Positions 17,322-26,541 of a stretch of 64,000 bases of DNA are shown piece after piece. The DNA is taken from assembly GCF_003148685.1 (NCBI RefSeq), contig NZ_QGGR01000001.1, positions 1-64,000 on the forward strand. The letters run 5' to 3'. Under the pieces are notes generated by a model. That model had not been told where the DNA came from, ran no database searches, and worked only from the letters and a program-made list of their open reading frames with translations. A program made the translations under genes and the position numbers. Position 1 is the first letter of the stretch, and each line of letters begins with the position of its first letter. Origin of the DNA: Actinoplanes xinjiangensis (GTDB lineage: Bacteria; Actinomycetota; Actinomycetes; Mycobacteriales; Micromonosporaceae).

Positions 17322-18233
17322 TCAGAGCAATTCGGTACGGAGGTCGTGCGCCCCGTCCGGCCGGGTGGCCTCGTAGTAGAGCCGCTGACGGCCTTCCGGC
17401 AGCGCGACGACGCTGAGGTAACGCAGCCCGTACGGCTCGTGCGGGCTGCCGACCGGCTCGCGCTCCTCGGCGGTGAGCTTGCCGAACGTGCCGTCGGGCA
17501 GCCGCACGCCGTGGGCGACGCCGGTGCGCTCCTCCCAGTTCTCCCCGGCGGTGGCCCGTCCGTCGTAGGAGGCGACGATCCGGTCGGCGTCGACCACCAC
17601 CGACGACACGCGCACACCGCGGGCGTCCCACTCGCCGGGCCGGCCGCTCAGTGCGGTCCGCACCCAGGTCCAGTGGACACCGTCCGGACTGGTGGCGTAC
17701 TCGGTGGTCATCCGGTCGGCGTCGTCCCACGATTCGAGCGGGTGCACCGACGCCCACAGGTGCCAGCCGTGCTCGTCGTGGTGCAGGACCGGGTCCTTGA
17801 CGCCGACGGTCTCGTCTCCGGCCAGCACGGTGCGGGGCTCGGCGTCGGCCAGCCCCTCCGCGGTGTCGGCTTCGAGCAGGTCGACCCGCCAGTGCTTGGT
17901 GCCGGGGGTGGCGGCGCTGACGTAGAGCCGCCACCGCCCCTCGGGGGTGCGGACCAGGGCGGGCCGTTCCAGCGACTCGGCGCCGAACCGGTCCTTGCCG
18001 ATCTCGGCGACCACGGTGAACGTGATGCCGTCGTCCGAGCGGGCCACCACGTTGGCGATACCGCGTCCGGCGCCGATCGGCAGGCGCAGACGGTACGCCA
18101 GGTAGACGTACCCATCGGCGAGAACCGTGCTGGGAGCGCCGGACCAGGCGCCCGGCTCGGATCCGGGAGGCTCGATCACCACTGTGGCGTCGTCCCAGCC
18201 GGGCAATGGCAGAGCGGTGGTTCCGGTGGTCAA
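17322..18233 (-). CDS. Beta-propeller glycoside-hydrolase-like protein
   Basis: A 303-residue protein with repeated blade-like segments ([54 protein letters not shown]), as in the five-bladed GH43/GH32/GH130 propellers. No signal peptide is seen, so it is probably cytoplasmic and may act on an oligosaccharide or sugar phosphate. Exact family and catalytic residues are not secure. The TTG at 18233 follows AGGGGAG at five bases. It lies 67 bp downstream of the sulfotransferase gene on the same strand and the two may form a transcript at the edge of the polysaccharide region. Confidence 0.65.
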   Translation of the reverse strand: MTTGTTALPLPGWDDATVVIEPPGSEPGAWSGAPSTVLADGYVYLAYRLRLPIGAGRGIANVVARSDDGITFTVVAEIGKDRFGAESLERPALVRTPEGRWRLYVSAATPGTKHWRVDLLEADTAEGLADAEPRTVLAGDETVGVKDPVLHHDEHGWHLWASVHPLESWDDADRMTTEYATSPDGVHWTWVRTALSGRPGEWDARGVRVSSVVVDADRIVASYDGRATAGENWEERTGVAHGVRLPDGTFGKLTAEEREPVGSPHEPYGLRYLSVVALPEGRQRLYYEATRPDGAHDLRTELL

Positions 18234-18300
18234 CGCGGCTCCCCTGGGTAGTCGGGCGACGAACCCGTCAAGTTTGCATCATCTATCGGGATGGTGGGGT

Positions 18301-19236
18301 TTACGAGGTGCGGGCGTGTCGGTCCAGACTGAGCCAGTCGTCGTACCGCTCGCCGGTGACATCCTGCAACAGGGCGATGTCGTCGGCGAAGTAGGGCAGC
18401 AGCGCGGCCCGCTCCTCCGGCGTGGTGACCGGCCGGTTGCCCTCGGTGCGGTGCAGCAGGGTGAGCAGCGGGCCGCGGGCGGCCAGGCGCAGCGGCACCG
18501 GGAAGTGGTGGCCGACGGTGCCGCCGGCGCGCAGCAGGCCGCGCAGCACCCGGTTGATCCCGTTGTCCTCGACGTAGTGCCGGTTGACGTTCTCCTTCGG
18601 AATGGTGGTGAGGATGCCGGTGCGCACCCCCAGGAAGGAGCAGACCCGGTCCAGGGTCTGCGCCGGGTCGTCCTTGAGGTCGCGGTAGCGCAGCAGGAGC
18701 ACCCGGTCACGGGAGAACCGCTGATAGAGGTGCTCGAGTTGCCGCCCGTACAGGCCCAGGCCGATGTAGTGCCAGAAGTCGGCCCAGTGCCGGGCCTTAC
18801 GGGACTCCTCGGCGCGGCAGGCGGCGAGGAAGTCGGCCTCCTCCTCGAGCCCGGCCACCCACAGGTGGGTCCAGTTCGAGTGGGCGCGGTCGACCGGGTC
18901 ACGGAGCAGGATGATCAGCTTCACGTCCGGGATGAGCGCCTTGATGCGGTCGTGGGACTTCAGGTCGTACAGGTAGAAGGGTGTGGCCTCGCCTTTGAGG
19001 GCACCTGCGGGCGCCGCCGCGAAGAGTTTCTCGTACGCGGGGCGCTGCCAGATGTGTTCCTGATAGGTCTGCACGTCGCCGGGGCCGCCGATGGTGGGCG
19101 GCGGCCCGTCGGAGAGGAAGAACTTCGGCTCCTTGACCGGCGACAGGTAGAGGTCGGGGTGGCCGGTCAGGGCCGCGTGCAGGGCGGTGGTCCCGGCCTT
19201 GGGCACACCGGCGATCAGGAAGTCAGGAAGAGACAT
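18301..19236 (-). CDS. PAPS-dependent sulfotransferase
   Basis: A 311-residue sulfotransferase domain protein. The 5'-phosphosulfate loop is VPKAGTTAL near the N-terminus and the 3'-phosphate site is LIILLRDPVDRAHSNW (about residue 108). It transfers sulfate from PAPS to a hydroxyl group. Being next to a glycosyltransferase cluster, the likely acceptor is a polysaccharide or glycolipid, which is inference. The ATG at 19236 follows GAGGGGATC. No signal or membrane segment is seen, so sulfation would be cytoplasmic. Confidence 0.88.
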   Translation of the reverse strand: MSLPDFLIAGVPKAGTTALHAALTGHPDLYLSPVKEPKFFLSDGPPPTIGGPGDVQTYQEHIWQRPAYEKLFAAAPAGALKGEATPFYLYDLKSHDRIKALIPDVKLIILLRDPVDRAHSNWTHLWVAGLEEEADFLAACRAEESRKARHWADFWHYIGLGLYGRQLEHLYQRFSRDRVLLLRYRDLKDDPAQTLDRVCSFLGVRTGILTTIPKENVNRHYVEDNGINRVLRGLLRAGGTVGHHFPVPLRLAARGPLLTLLHRTEGNRPVTTPEERAALLPYFADDIALLQDVTGERYDDWLSLDRHARTS

Positions 19237-20090
19237 GTGGGATCCCCTCGGCTCAAAAGTGAGCCTAAGCCTACAGATCCACTAGGATTTCGCAGCGGTT
19301 CGCCCACGTGGCGGACACCCGGATCGGCCATGATGCCCGTTCCCGGCCGCAAGTACCCCCAAAAACAGCGAACCGTCGGGTAACCGTCGAACCGGATCCG
19401 GCGACGCGGCCGATGACCACGTCAGCCGAACCGGCACCCGCCGGACGATCATCGGCCACCCGAACGGCCGAGGCCCGTCAATCGCCGCCACCACGGTGTC
19501 GCGGAGCGGAACCGCCGGCAGCCGCCACTGGGACAAAGGGCACATTCAGTGCCGGATCGGTAGTGCTCGTGCGCCCGGTGCGGGTGTCCACAGACGCAGA
19601 GTCCGGTTTCAGTCGCCATCACTCCACCAACGGCTCACAGCGACGCAGGCCACGCGCTTCCAACAAGATCGATGCTAGCCCACGGCGACGCTCACCGACT
19701 GCAACTACCCAGGCACGTAACCCGGACGAGGACGGGCACGCTGCGCGACTGTCACGTGCCGCCGGGTAGAACTCCACGCAGAACCGACTTGTCCGGATTT
19801 ATGGAATTCCTCCAGTCTTCCCGACATTCGTCGCGGACGTTCCCCGCCGCCCCTCCACGCCCTCCGGCGTCCCTTACTGAGGGTTACTTCAAGAAGGAAT
19901 CTTTACGGTGCGGCAGGTTTGAGTAACGCTCCCAGCAGCAACTTCCAGTGACCGTGGCGACTGGAGCCCCATCAAACTGTTGACGCTGCGTAATCCCTTG
20001 CTAGGTTGATCTCTCGAAGCGAGCGGCCGTGCATCCCCTCCCGGGAGGCCCGTCGCACTGGTCGTATTGCCGCCCCCGGAAGGGACCGAC
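19237..20090. other. 854-bp gene-free region upstream of the glycosyltransferase operon
   Basis: This divergent gap separates the sulfotransferase from the GT2 genes. Open frames crossing it lack ribosome sites and family resemblance. Base composition is lower in GC than the genes. It contains the sigma-70-type promoter at 19980-20007 and a GC-rich inverted repeat near 20036-20051. A long, structured leader would fit a regulated exopolysaccharide operon, but I recognise no riboswitch class. Confidence 0.5.
19980..20007 (+). promoter_or_regulatory. Sigma-70-type promoter for the glycosyltransferase operon
   Basis: TTGACG (19980-19985) and TAGGTT (20002-20007) are 16 bases apart, about 85 bp before the first glycosyltransferase start at 20091. 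Confidence 0.6.
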
Positions 20091-21029
20091 ATGGAGTTCT
20101 CGCACGTGAACCCGAACACTGACAGTGACAGACTGCAATCACCGACCGTAAGCGTCGTGATTCCCACGCTGAATGAGGAGCGGAACCTGCCCCACGTGTT
20201 CGCGAAGCTCCCGTCGATGATCACCGAGGTGGTCGTGGTCGACGGCGGCTCCAAGGACCGCACCGTCGAGGTGGCGCGGCAGCTCCGGCCCGACGCCGTG
20301 ATCGTGCAGCAGACCCGCACCGGCAAGGGCAACGCGCTGGCCTGCGGTTTCGCGGCCTGCACCGGCGACATCATCGTGATGATCGACGCGGACGGCTCGA
20401 CCGACCCGGCCGAGATCCCGCTCTTCGTCGACAAGCTGATCCGCGGCGACCACTTCGTGAAGGGCTCCCGGTTCAGCCACGGCGGGCACAGCCACGACAT
20501 CACCCGCTTGCGCAAGCTCGGCAACGACGGCCTCAACCTCGTGGTGAACATCCTGTTCCGGACGAACTTCACCGACCTCTGCTACGGCTACAACGCCTTC
20601 TGGCGCTCGGTGGTGCCGGCCCTGGACCTGCCGGACGTGCAGCTGCCCCGCCCGGCCGGCGGCCAGAAGCTGTGGGGCGACGGCTTCGAGATCGAGACGA
20701 TGATCAACATCCGGGCGGTCGCCGAGAAGCTGAAGGTCGGCGAGGTCGGCAGCACCGAACACGAGCGGATCTTCGGGCAGAGCAACCTCAACACCTTCCG
20801 GGACGGCTTCCGGGTGCTGCGGACCATCCTCAGCGAGTACGGCCGGATGCACCGCCGTCGCCGGGGCGGTCTGCGCCCCTTCGTGGACAGCCTGCGCCTG
20901 ACCACCCCGCAGCCGCGTGTCCGCCCGACCGGGCCCGCCCCGTCCGCGGTCCGGCACGCCACCGACCCCCGCCGCGACGCCGCATCGCTCAACCGGGCCG
21001 CCCGGTCACGAGTCCCGCTCGACGACTGA
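20091..21029 (+). CDS. GT2 glycosyltransferase (DPM1-like)
   Basis: A 312-residue family 2 glycosyltransferase. The nucleotide-sugar fold opens with VSVVIPTLNEERNLP, and the DxD metal motif is in IVMIDADGSTDP. Layout and length resemble dolichol-phosphate-mannose-synthase-like enzymes, so transfer to a polyprenyl phosphate is plausible. The C-terminal ~60 residues are Arg/Pro-rich. ATG 20091 has AAGGGA upstream. It is the first gene of a co-directional run (three glycosyltransferases, two membrane proteins, a GH26-like lipoprotein) that looks like an exopolysaccharide operon. Confidence 0.9.
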   Translation: MEFSHVNPNTDSDRLQSPTVSVVIPTLNEERNLPHVFAKLPSMITEVVVVDGGSKDRTVEVARQLRPDAVIVQQTRTGKGNALACGFAACTGDIIVMIDADGSTDPAEIPLFVDKLIRGDHFVKGSRFSHGGHSHDITRLRKLGNDGLNLVVNILFRTNFTDLCYGYNAFWRSVVPALDLPDVQLPRPAGGQKLWGDGFEIETMINIRAVAEKLKVGEVGSTEHERIFGQSNLNTFRDGFRVLRTILSEYGRMHRRRRGGLRPFVDSLRLTTPQPRVRPTGPAPSAVRHATDPRRDAASLNRAARSRVPLDD

Positions 21030-21062
21030 ACGAACGCGACGAGCCACAGGAGTCCTCCCCCC

Positions 21063-22028
21063 GTGAACCCCCTGAACCACACCCCCCTCGCCACGACCAT
21101 CGTCATCCCGACCTACTCCGAGGTGCGCTGGGAGTACCTGAACCGGGTGCTCGACTCGGCCCGGTCCCAGACCCACGCGCCGGCCGAGATCGTCGTGGTC
21201 GTCGACTACAACCCGGCGATGTTCGAGCGGATCCAGCGTGAGTTGCCCGGCATCACGGTGCTGAAGAACGCGTATGCCCAGGGTGTCTCCGGCAACCGGA
21301 ACACCGGTGCCTTCCACGCCCGGACGCCGCTCATCGCGTTCCTGGACGACGACATCATCGCCGACGAGAACTGGCTGGCCCGCCAGATCGAACCGTTCAC
21401 CGACCCGTCCGTGGTCGGTACCGGCGGCGCGATCCGGCCCGCCTGGGAGGGTCCGGCCCCGCGCTGGATGCCGGCCGAGTTCCTGTGGGCGGTCGGTGGG
21501 TCGTACGCCGGAATGCCGACGCGGACCTCGCCGATCCGCAACGTCTGGTCGGCCAACATGATCGTCCGCAAGGACGCCTTCGAACGGGCCGGCGGGTTCC
21601 GGGTGGGCTTCGGCAAACTCGGATCCCGCAACCGGCCCGAGGACACCGACCTGTGCCTGCGGATGAGCCAGGTCAGCGGGGGCCGCTGGATGTACGTGCC
21701 GGGCGCGGTCATCCAGCACGAGGTGCCGGCCGAGCGGGCGAGCTTCCGGTTCTTCGTGCGCCGCTGCTACGCCGAGGGGCGCGGCAAGGTGCAGATGGCC
21801 GGCCTGCACGAGAACGACGCACTCGGCGCCGAGAAGAACTACCTGTGGTCGCTGCCCCGGGCCATGTTCCGGCACCTGGCCGCCGGCCTCACCGGCCGCG
21901 GCTCCGACCACTTCCTGCGCGCCGGCGGTGTGGTCGCCGGTGTCGCCGCCGCCGGGTTCGGTGGCGTCGTGGAAACCGTCAGCTCCCGGCGGCCCGGCCG
22001 CCGTATCCCGGTGGAGGCCACCCCGTGA
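21063..22028 (+). CDS. GT2 glycosyltransferase
   Basis: A 321-residue family 2 glycosyltransferase. The N-terminal TTIVIPTYSEVRWEYL and the acidic metal motif AFLDDDIIADENWL (about residue 95) are clear; the acceptor region has EDTDLCLRM. The C-terminal part has an amphipathic or weakly hydrophobic stretch (AGGVVAGVAAAGFGGVV) that may touch the membrane. GTG 21063 follows AGGAG. The stop overlaps the next glycosyltransferase start by 4 bases, so both are co-translated. Confidence 0.9.
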   Translation: MNPLNHTPLATTIVIPTYSEVRWEYLNRVLDSARSQTHAPAEIVVVVDYNPAMFERIQRELPGITVLKNAYAQGVSGNRNTGAFHARTPLIAFLDDDIIADENWLARQIEPFTDPSVVGTGGAIRPAWEGPAPRWMPAEFLWAVGGSYAGMPTRTSPIRNVWSANMIVRKDAFERAGGFRVGFGKLGSRNRPEDTDLCLRMSQVSGGRWMYVPGAVIQHEVPAERASFRFFVRRCYAEGRGKVQMAGLHENDALGAEKNYLWSLPRAMFRHLAAGLTGRGSDHFLRAGGVVAGVAAAGFGGVVETVSSRRPGRRIPVEATP

Positions 22029-23347
22029 CCGCGACGTTCCCGGCCGCTCCGCGGCTCGACGACACCGGTGTCCTGCCGGCCGTCGTCCTCGACCTGGAGA
22101 TCTCCGAGCCCCTGCCCGCGGTCGCCGCGACCGTGCCCGACGGCCGCCGGGTCCAGCAGGCCTGGGCCCTGGTCCGGCTCTTCACCGAACCGCTCGGCAC
22201 GCTGATGATCGACGTGCCGGAGCAGGGACTCACCCCGGGCGCGCTGGCAACGGCGATCGACGCCGCGCTCGGCGACGTGCTGCGGCCACGGCTCGACGGG
22301 GCCCCGGTGCCGTCGACCGGGTTCGTCCCGGCCGGTGAGCCGACCTTCCTGGCGAGCCGCCGGGCGGCGCTCGCCGCGGCACCCGACATCACCGTGGTGG
22401 TCTGCACCCGGGAACGGCCCGGTGCACTGGCCCGCTGCCTGGACAGCCTGCTCGGCCAGCTCTACAAGCCGGCCCGGATCCTGGTCGTCGACAACGCCCC
22501 GGCCACCGAGGCGACCGCCGAGGTGGTCCGGTCCGCGGCCCGCCGGGGCCCGGTGGAATACCTGCGGGAACCGAAGGCGGGTCTCTCGTTCGCCCGCAAC
22601 ACGGCCGAGACCGCCACCCGCGGCGAGATCGTCGCGTGGATCGACGACGACGAACTGGCCGACCGGTACTGGCTGGCCGAGGTGGCCCGCGCGCTCGTCG
22701 ACAACCCGGACGCCGACGTGGTGTCCGGCGTGATCGTCCCGGCCGAGCTGGAGACCCGAGCGCAGGTCTGGTTCGAGCAGTTCGGCGGGCACAGCAAGGG
22801 CCGCGGGTTCCGGCCGGCCACGTTCGGCCCGCACACCGCGCACCTGCAGAGCCCGCTCTACCCGCTGCCGCCGTTCGGCACCGGCGCGAACATGACGTTC
22901 CGGCCGGGCGTGATCGAGCGGATCGGTGGCTGGGACAACGCGCTGGGCGCCGGCACCCCGGCCATGGGCTCGGAGGACACCCTCGCGTTCACCCAGGTGC
23001 TGCTGGCCGGCGGGACGATCGTCTACCAGCCGACCGCGGTGACCCACCACTACCACCGGCGCGACTTCGAGGGTCTGCACAAGCAGATGGTCGGGTACGG
23101 CACCGGACTGACCGCGGCCTACACCGGTCTGCTGCTGGGACGCCCGGGACTGCTGTGGCCACTGATCCGGCTGGCCCCGACGGCCCTGCGTGATCTCACC
23201 GGTGCGGACAGCCTGCGGGTGTCGACTCTGCAGGACGATTTCCCACGTGAGCTGCTCACGGCCAACCGGCGGGGGATGATGGCCGGACCGGGTGCGTACC
23301 TGCGAGGACGCCGCGCGGCCCGGGCGAAGCTGCGCGCTGCCCGCTGA
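22025..23347 (+). CDS. GT2 glycosyltransferase with N-terminal extension
   Basis: A 440-residue protein. The first ~120 residues form an extra domain of unknown function; the GT2 domain begins at ITVVVCTRERPGALARCLDS and carries the metal motif AWIDDDELADRYW. The later SEDTLAFTQVLL matches the acceptor-side acidic motif. The GTG at 22025 shares bases with the previous stop. Chemistry: transfer of a sugar from a nucleotide donor, probably on the inner membrane face. Donor and acceptor are not predictable. Confidence 0.88.
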   Translation: MTATFPAAPRLDDTGVLPAVVLDLEISEPLPAVAATVPDGRRVQQAWALVRLFTEPLGTLMIDVPEQGLTPGALATAIDAALGDVLRPRLDGAPVPSTGFVPAGEPTFLASRRAALAAAPDITVVVCTRERPGALARCLDSLLGQLYKPARILVVDNAPATEATAEVVRSAARRGPVEYLREPKAGLSFARNTAETATRGEIVAWIDDDELADRYWLAEVARALVDNPDADVVSGVIVPAELETRAQVWFEQFGGHSKGRGFRPATFGPHTAHLQSPLYPLPPFGTGANMTFRPGVIERIGGWDNALGAGTPAMGSEDTLAFTQVLLAGGTIVYQPTAVTHHYHRRDFEGLHKQMVGYGTGLTAAYTGLLLGRPGLLWPLIRLAPTALRDLTGADSLRVSTLQDDFPRELLTANRRGMMAGPGAYLRGRRAARAKLRAAR

Positions 23348-23377
23348 CCGAAACCCGATCTGTGGAGGGTCTTTTTC

Positions 23378-25747
23378 ATGGGGGACCAGCCGACGCCCGA
23401 CGAGGACGGGGCGCCGGAGGAGACGACCGCGGAACCGCAACCGGACGCCACGGTCGTCATCCAGGCGGTTGAACCGGTCGAGGAGACCGGCCCGGCCGAG
23501 GCGGAGAGCCCGGCCGACGACGAGACGGGCCTTCAGGCCGACGACACCGTCGTCGTGAAGGACGACACCGTCATCGTGAAGGACGACACCGTCATCGTGA
23601 AGGACGACACCGTCATCGTGAAGGACGACACCGTCGTCGTGCAGGACGACACCGTCATCGTGAAGGACGACACCGTCGTTCTGAAGGACGCCGTCGCCGT
23701 GCCGGACGACACCGTCGTCCTGAAGCCCGTCACCGGTAGGGACAAGGATGACGACACGGTCATCATCCGCCTGCCCAGTGCACCGAAGACCGGCGGCACG
23801 AGAGCCCGGACGGCCGGGGTCAGCGCCCTGACCACCGTGCGCAGGCAGGCCGGCGAGGAGACCGTCGTCCTCACGCTGCCGCCTGCCGCGCAGCAGCGGG
23901 AGGAGCCGGCGCCGGCGCCGCGCGACGTCTACTCGCTGGGCTGGGCACCGTGGGTGCTGGCGGTGTCCAGTCTCGGGGTGGTGCTGGTCGCCCTGGCCTA
24001 CGCCGGCGGCCGGCACGAGGCCGGTTGGGCGATGGCCGCCTACTGGACCGGCCAGATCCTCGTGTTCTCCCCCGTGGTGTTCCGGCTGCTGAGCCGGCTG
24101 GCCGGGGTGGCCGAGTCGTTCGTGCTGGTGATGGGGCTGGCCGCGAACCAGTACATGCTCAAGTGGATGTACAGCCCGGACCAGTTCCGGTTCCCCGACG
24201 AGTTGCAGCACTGGCTCGCCACCACGCTGATCACCGAGTCCGGCGAGCTGTTCCGGCCGAACAACGCGCTGCCACCGGCCGTGCACTTCCCCGGCCTGGC
24301 CGAGATGGGCGCCGGGGTGTCGCTGTTCACCGGGCTGCCGGTGACCGCGGCCGGCACGATCGTGGCCGGCATCGCGCACCTGATGTTCGTGGGCCTGCTG
24401 TTCGCCGCGGTCCTGCGGGCCGGCAACTCCCCCGCCATGGCCGGGGTCGCCTGCGTGACCTACGCGACGGCCATGCACTACCTGTTCTTCAATTCGATGT
24501 TCCTGTACGCGACCGCCGCCCTGCCCTACTTCATGCTCACCGTCTGGGCGCAACGCCGCTGGCGTACCGGCGGCGGCCCGACGTTCCTGGCCCTCGCGGT
24601 GGCGGGGATCGCGATGACCACGGTCAGCCACCACGTCACGGCGTTCGCGCTGGTCGCGACGCTGCTGCTGCTCGCCGTCACGGAGCTGGCCCTGGAGCGG
24701 CCCCGGCCGTGGGCGGCGCTGATCCCGCCGGCCGTCGCCCTGGCCGTGGTGTGCGGCTGGATCGGGTTCGTGGCACGCGACGTCATCGCGTACCTGCGGG
24801 CCCCGGTGCAACGGCTGGCCGCCTCGCTGAACCAGCTGTTCGGCGGCGCCCCGGCCGAGCAGGTCGGTGTCGCCACGCCGGTGCCGCTGGCGCAGCTCGC
24901 CGTGCAGGGCCTGGGTCTGCTGGGCCTGCTCGTGCTGTTCCTGGCGGTGGCCCGCGACATGATCGTGCGTAAGGACCGGGACACCTGGCGGTGGGCGGCG
25001 CTGGTCGGCGGGGCGGTGTTCTTCGCCGGCAACGGGGCCCGGTTCCTGGGTGCCGGCGGGCCGGAGATCGCCGGCCGGCTGTCGACGTTCACCTACGTCC
25101 CGATGTCGATCATCGCGGCGATCGCGATCGTGCACGCCGTACGGATCATCCCGGACAAGGACCAGGACGGGCGCCGCTGGCGTTCGGTACCACCGCCGGG
25201 TATCGCGGTCACCACCGGCCGGCGGCTGACCAACCAGGTGTACATCGGCACGACACTGCTCACGCTGCTCATGGTGGGTGCCCGGACCGGTGGCTGGCCG
25301 CCGGTGTCGGCGCTGCTGCCGGGCCCGTACCTGCCGGCCGCGTACGAGCGGTCGGTGGACGTCTACGGGGTGGACTCCGCCCGCTGGCAGGCGGAGAACC
25401 TGCCACCGCACACCCGGGTCGGCGGCGACATCACCGCGGTGGCGCTGTCTTCGACGTACGGCCGGACCGACCCGGTCCGGGAGGTCGGCCCCCTGTTCTG
25501 GGCGTCGTGGTGGACCTCGGCCGAGGAGGAGCTGGCCCGGCGACTGGCGGTCGACTACCTGGTCGTCGACCGGCGACTGGGCGACCGGGTGCCGGAGGGC
25601 AACGCGTACTTCCAGGACGACCCGATGGCCGGGCGGATCACCGAGCCGCTCGGCGGGACACAGCTGGGCAAGTTCGACCTGATGCCGCAGATGTCCCGGG
25701 TCTACGACAACGGCGTGGTGCGGATCTACCGTCGGGAGACGTCATGA
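23378..25747 (+). CDS. Large polytopic membrane protein with N-terminal heptapeptide repeat
   Basis: A 789-residue protein. Residues 1-180 are hydrophilic and carry about eight copies of a heptad of type DDTVIVK; residues ~185-640 hold some 10-12 hydrophobic helices, and the last ~130 residues are a soluble domain. The layout resembles GT-C glycosyltransferases or polymerase-like proteins of polysaccharide clusters (EFRFPDELQHW just after the second or third helix is a typical loop position), but no family is certain. ATG 23378 has GGAGG upstream. The stop overlaps the next gene by 4 bases. A likely role is sugar transfer or polymer assembly at the outer membrane face. Confidence 0.75.
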   Translation: MGDQPTPDEDGAPEETTAEPQPDATVVIQAVEPVEETGPAEAESPADDETGLQADDTVVVKDDTVIVKDDTVIVKDDTVIVKDDTVVVQDDTVIVKDDTVVLKDAVAVPDDTVVLKPVTGRDKDDDTVIIRLPSAPKTGGTRARTAGVSALTTVRRQAGEETVVLTLPPAAQQREEPAPAPRDVYSLGWAPWVLAVSSLGVVLVALAYAGGRHEAGWAMAAYWTGQILVFSPVVFRLLSRLAGVAESFVLVMGLAANQYMLKWMYSPDQFRFPDELQHWLATTLITESGELFRPNNALPPAVHFPGLAEMGAGVSLFTGLPVTAAGTIVAGIAHLMFVGLLFAAVLRAGNSPAMAGVACVTYATAMHYLFFNSMFLYATAALPYFMLTVWAQRRWRTGGGPTFLALAVAGIAMTTVSHHVTAFALVATLLLLAVTELALERPRPWAALIPPAVALAVVCGWIGFVARDVIAYLRAPVQRLAASLNQLFGGAPAEQVGVATPVPLAQLAVQGLGLLGLLVLFLAVARDMIVRKDRDTWRWAALVGGAVFFAGNGARFLGAGGPEIAGRLSTFTYVPMSIIAAIAIVHAVRIIPDKDQDGRRWRSVPPPGIAVTTGRRLTNQVYIGTTLLTLLMVGARTGGWPPVSALLPGPYLPAAYERSVDVYGVDSARWQAENLPPHTRVGGDITAVALSSTYGRTDPVREVGPLFWASWWTSAEEELARRLAVDYLVVDRRLGDRVPEGNAYFQDDPMAGRITEPLGGTQLGKFDLMPQMSRVYDNGVVRIYRRETS
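23540..23725 (+). repeat. 21-bp tandem repeat encoding DDTVIVK heptads
   Basis: Units start at 23540, 23561, 23582, 23603, 23624, 23645, 23666, 23687 (18 bp, diverged) and 23705. Units 2-4 are identical at the DNA level, indicating recent expansion. Alternating Val/Ile and Asp/Lys residues give a pattern suited to short beta strands. Confidence 0.92.
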
Positions 25748-26517
25748 AGCCGGTACGTGCCGGGGTGCTGGCCGGCCTGACGGTCGCGGCGTCGGTCGCC
25801 GTCGAGTTCGGCCCGCTGCCGGTCTCGCTGCCGGGTGGGCTGCTGCTCGCGTTCGTGCTGCCCGGGTTCGCGCTCAACGAGGCGATCTTCCGGCCGGCGC
25901 GGCGCGACATCGGGGTGGTCGAGCGGACGGTACTGGTGCCGTCGCTGAGCCTGGCGGTACTGGTGCTCGGCGGCCTGGTCCTGTGGACCACCGGTGGGCA
26001 CCTGAACCGGACCAGCTGGATGCTCGTGTGCGCGGTGACCACCCTGGTCGCGACGGGTGCCGCCTACTACCGGACGCTGCGGGCGGCACCGGCGCCGGCC
26101 GGGGAGAAGAGTCCGCCGGTCCCCCGGAACACGCAGGATCGGCTGATCCGCGACGTGCTGCCGCTGACCCTGGCCGTGCTGCTGGTCGCCGGGGCGGGCG
26201 TGTGGTCGTACGCCGATTCGGTGCACACCTACGACGTACCGGTGAGCACCCTGTCGGCACAGCCGCCCGGGCCGGTGGACGCCGACGGCAACCGGGCGGT
26301 CCGGATGTCGGCGACCGGGCTCGGCGCGGGCGAGTGGACGATGGTGCTCAGCGACGCGGCCGGGGTGGAGGTGGACCGGCGGGAGGTGGCACCGGACGGT
26401 GCCGGCGGCTGGTCCGGCGAGGTCACCGTGCCGGGGGATCAACGGGTGACGGTGAACCTGTTCCGCGGTGACGAGGCCGCCGCGTTCCGTACGCTGATCA
26501 TCTCCGCAGTCCCGTAG
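25744..26517 (+). CDS. DUF1616-like membrane protein
   Basis: A 257-residue protein with about four hydrophobic helices in the first ~165 residues (with FVLPGFALNEAIFRP early, typical of DUF1616-type proteins) and then an exported beta-rich domain of ~90 residues. The start overlaps the previous stop (ATGA), so the two membrane proteins are made together and may form a complex. Function of the family is not known; the context suggests export or assembly of a polysaccharide. Confidence 0.65.
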   Translation: MKPVRAGVLAGLTVAASVAVEFGPLPVSLPGGLLLAFVLPGFALNEAIFRPARRDIGVVERTVLVPSLSLAVLVLGGLVLWTTGGHLNRTSWMLVCAVTTLVATGAAYYRTLRAAPAPAGEKSPPVPRNTQDRLIRDVLPLTLAVLLVAGAGVWSYADSVHTYDVPVSTLSAQPPGPVDADGNRAVRMSATGLGAGEWTMVLSDAAGVEVDRREVAPDGAGGWSGEVTVPGDQRVTVNLFRGDEAAAFRTLIISAVP

Positions 26518-26541
26518 CACCGCAGACCGGGAGTCGCTCGC

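Noticed and set aside
19250..19290. Iron-box (IdeR/DmdR-like) site
   Set aside because: GAGCCTAAGCCTAC resembles a half-site only; no inverted partner at the right spacing.
19308..19769. 153-residue open frame upstream of the glycosyltransferases
   Set aside because: Arg/Pro/Thr-rich composition, no ribosome site and poor codon bias.
21839..25411. 1190-residue open frame on the minus strand
   Set aside because: Antisense shadow of the glycosyltransferase and membrane protein genes caused by high GC third positions; composition is Arg/Gly/His-rich with no domain.
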